A stretch of DNA of 37,902 bases, taken from positions 1 to 37,902 of the forward strand of contig CANQYU010000006.1 of NCBI GenBank assembly GCA_947628145.1. Direction: 5' to 3'. The notes under the pieces are model-generated. The model did no database searches. It was given only the letters and a program-made list of their open reading frames with translations, and had not been told where the DNA came from. Of this stretch, positions 36,237 to 37,902 are shown in pieces. Position numbers and translations under genes: made by a program. The first letter of the stretch is position 1. Each line of letters starts with the position of its first letter. This stretch comes from an uncultured Bacilli bacterium. GTDB taxonomy: Bacteria > Bacillota_I > Bacilli_A > RF39 > UBA660.

Positions 36237-37529
36237 ATGAAAAAGAATAAATTTTTAAAAGCCACTTTTATTTTAATGCTTGGGGGCTTTATAACTAAAA
36301 TATTAGGTTTTATAATTCGGATAATTTATACCCGTATGGTTAGTAATGATGCCATCAATCTATATTCTTTAGTTATGCCCACTTACTCTTTATTACTTAC
36401 TATTGCTACCCTTGCTTTACCTATTGTCATATCTAAACTTATAAGTGAACATAAAATTCCAGCTTTAAAAATAATCTCTAATGCGACTATTCTTACTTTA
36501 ATTATTAATTTAATTGTTATTATTATTGTTTATTTAACTAAAGACTTTATTGCCCTTAATTTGCTTCATGATAAACGAGCTAGTATTTTAATCCTAGCCA
36601 TGGCTCTTACTTTCCCATTTGTTTCTATTTCTAGTATTTTAAAAGGTTATTTCTATGGTAAACAAAAAATGTTACCCCACACTATTTCTAATATTATTGA
36701 ACAAATTATTAGATTATTATTAATTTATTTAATTATTCCCCCACTTAATAATAAAGGCGTAATTTATGCTGTATTAGGTTTAATATTACTATCTATTGCT
36801 TCCGAAACAGCCTCTATTATTACTTTCTTATGTTTTCTTCCTAAAAAATTTAAAATAACTAAAGAAGCTTTAAAACCAGATTTAAGTACCTCTAAAGAAA
36901 TATTAAGCATGTCTCTTCCTACCGGTGCTTCTCGCTTAATAGGTAATATAGGTTTTTTCTTAGAACCAATTATATTAACTAATATATTATTATTTTCTGG
37001 TTATTCTATGAATTATATCTTACAAGAATATGGTGCTTATAATGCTTATTCTATTTCTTTATTAGCCATGCCATCCTTTTTTATTCAAGCTATATCTTCT
37101 TCTTTATTACCTGAAATATCCCATTTTTATTATGAAAATAATCTATATATGGTTAAAAAAAGATATAAAGAAGCATTAATTTTATCTTTTATAACTGGTT
37201 TATTCTTTTCTAGTATTATCTTTATATCTCGTAATTTCTTATTAACTACTCTATATAATACAACTAGTGGTTCTAATTATTTAAAAGTATTAGCTCCCTT
37301 CTTTGTTTTATTTTATTTAGAAGGCCCTATGCAAAGCGTTTTACAAGCTCTAGGTAAAGCTAAAACCTCTATGTATATTACTACTATTGCTATAATATTT
37401 AAACTTATAACTATGGCTTTATTATCTTTTATTCAGATTGGTATGTATTCTTTAGTTATTGCGGAAATAATTGATATATTTATAGTTGTAATATTAAGTT
37501 ATAAAAGTATTAAAAAAGTATTATATTAA
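36237..37529 (+). CDS. Polysaccharide/lipid flippase of the MATE/MOP superfamily (SpoVB/MurJ-like)
   Basis: KATFILMLGGFITKILGFIIRIIYTRMVS N-terminus typical of SpoVB-like proteins; 12+ TM; start at 36237. Confidence 0.85.
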   Translation: MKKNKFLKATFILMLGGFITKILGFIIRIIYTRMVSNDAINLYSLVMPTYSLLLTIATLALPIVISKLISEHKIPALKIISNATILTLIINLIVIIIVYLTKDFIALNLLHDKRASILILAMALTFPFVSISSILKGYFYGKQKMLPHTISNIIEQIIRLLLIYLIIPPLNNKGVIYAVLGLILLSIASETASIITFLCFLPKKFKITKEALKPDLSTSKEILSMSLPTGASRLIGNIGFFLEPIILTNILLFSGYSMNYILQEYGAYNAYSISLLAMPSFFIQAISSSLLPEISHFYYENNLYMVKKRYKEALILSFITGLFFSSIIFISRNFLLTTLYNTTSGSNYLKVLAPFFVLFYLEGPMQSVLQALGKAKTSMYITTIAIIFKLITMALLSFIQIGMYSLVIAEIIDIFIVVILSYKSIKKVLY

Positions 37530-37902
37530 TTTTTCAATTTGTTTTATACTTAAACCTGTAATATCTTGTATATCTTCCATATTATAATTATGCTCTAACA
37601 TATTTTTAGCTATTTCCATAGTGGCAGTTTTCTTTCCTTGTGCTTTACCTTTATTTTCTCCACGTTCCTCGGCTTCAAATTCTCGGTCATCGATGTATCT
37701 TTGTAATCCATCTTTGGCACTTTCCTCACACCATTCTGAAACAAATTTTTTTAACTCTTCCATGACTTTATCTCCTCTCCCTATTTCTTCTATTTCTTCA
37801 ATTGTCTTGGCATTTATTATTCTAAGCCATTTGATAAATCTCTCTTCCTCTACATTATACCTGCTTTTCTCACTTTTATCAAGCCGTACTAAATATAACT
37901 CT
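37521..37902 (-). CDS. C-terminal part of an Rpn-family PD-(D/E)XK nuclease/transposase-like protein, truncated by the window edge
   Basis: Frame stays open to the edge: ELYLVRLDKSEKSRYNVEEERFIKWLRIINAKTIEEIEEIGRGDKVMEELKKF...GRENKGKAQG...-type C-terminus ending MEDIQDITGLSIKQIEKLI. Confidence 0.7.
   Translation of the reverse strand, partial: ELYLVRLDKSEKSRYNVEEERFIKWLRIINAKTIEEIEEIGRGDKVMEELKKFVSEWCEESAKDGLQRYIDDREFEAEERGENKGKAQGKKTATMEIAKNMLEHNYNMEDIQDITGLSIKQIEKLI

Overview
This is an AT-rich, Firmicutes/Mollicutes-like chromosomal segment, mostly housekeeping, with several accessory insertions. (1) The main find is a type III (ToxN/AbiQ-family) toxin-antitoxin locus at about 22.72-23.68 kb. 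A ToxN-like endoribonuclease gene (minus strand, realistic start GTG at 23369) is preceded by an unannotated RNA with its own promoter, four tandem 39-40 nt repeats that each fold as an H-type pseudoknot, and a terminator. A second, diverged promoter-repeat(x2)-terminator antitoxin-like RNA lies downstream of the toxin, with its -35 box inside the last toxin codons. (2) Two 478-aa membrane-anchored proteins with a C-type-lectin/DUF6273-like C-terminus form about 1.6 kb inverted repeats (580-2195 and 19633-21243). Their hypervariable 3' segment is GC-rich and differs mainly at codon positions 1 and 2, as expected for a diversity-generating retroelement (DGR) variable region or cassette gene conversion. 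No reverse transcriptase or template repeat is in the window. Each is divergent from a double-HTH (two XRE domains) regulator. (3) A strong dif-like site (15417-15444) sits about 1 kb from a xerD-like gene where gene orientation converges, suggesting the replication terminus. (4) Unannotated RNA elements include a probable 6S RNA (22489-22664) next to tcdA and a T-box leader upstream of hisS-asnS-aspS-gatCAB. Housekeeping genes include tig, lon, murF, mnmA, rarA, gpsA, xerD, tcdA, gatCAB, aspS, asnS, hisS, dtd, relA/rsh, a ComN-like gene and a MATE/SpoVB-type flippase. All calls come from reading the sequence; no database search or folding software was run.
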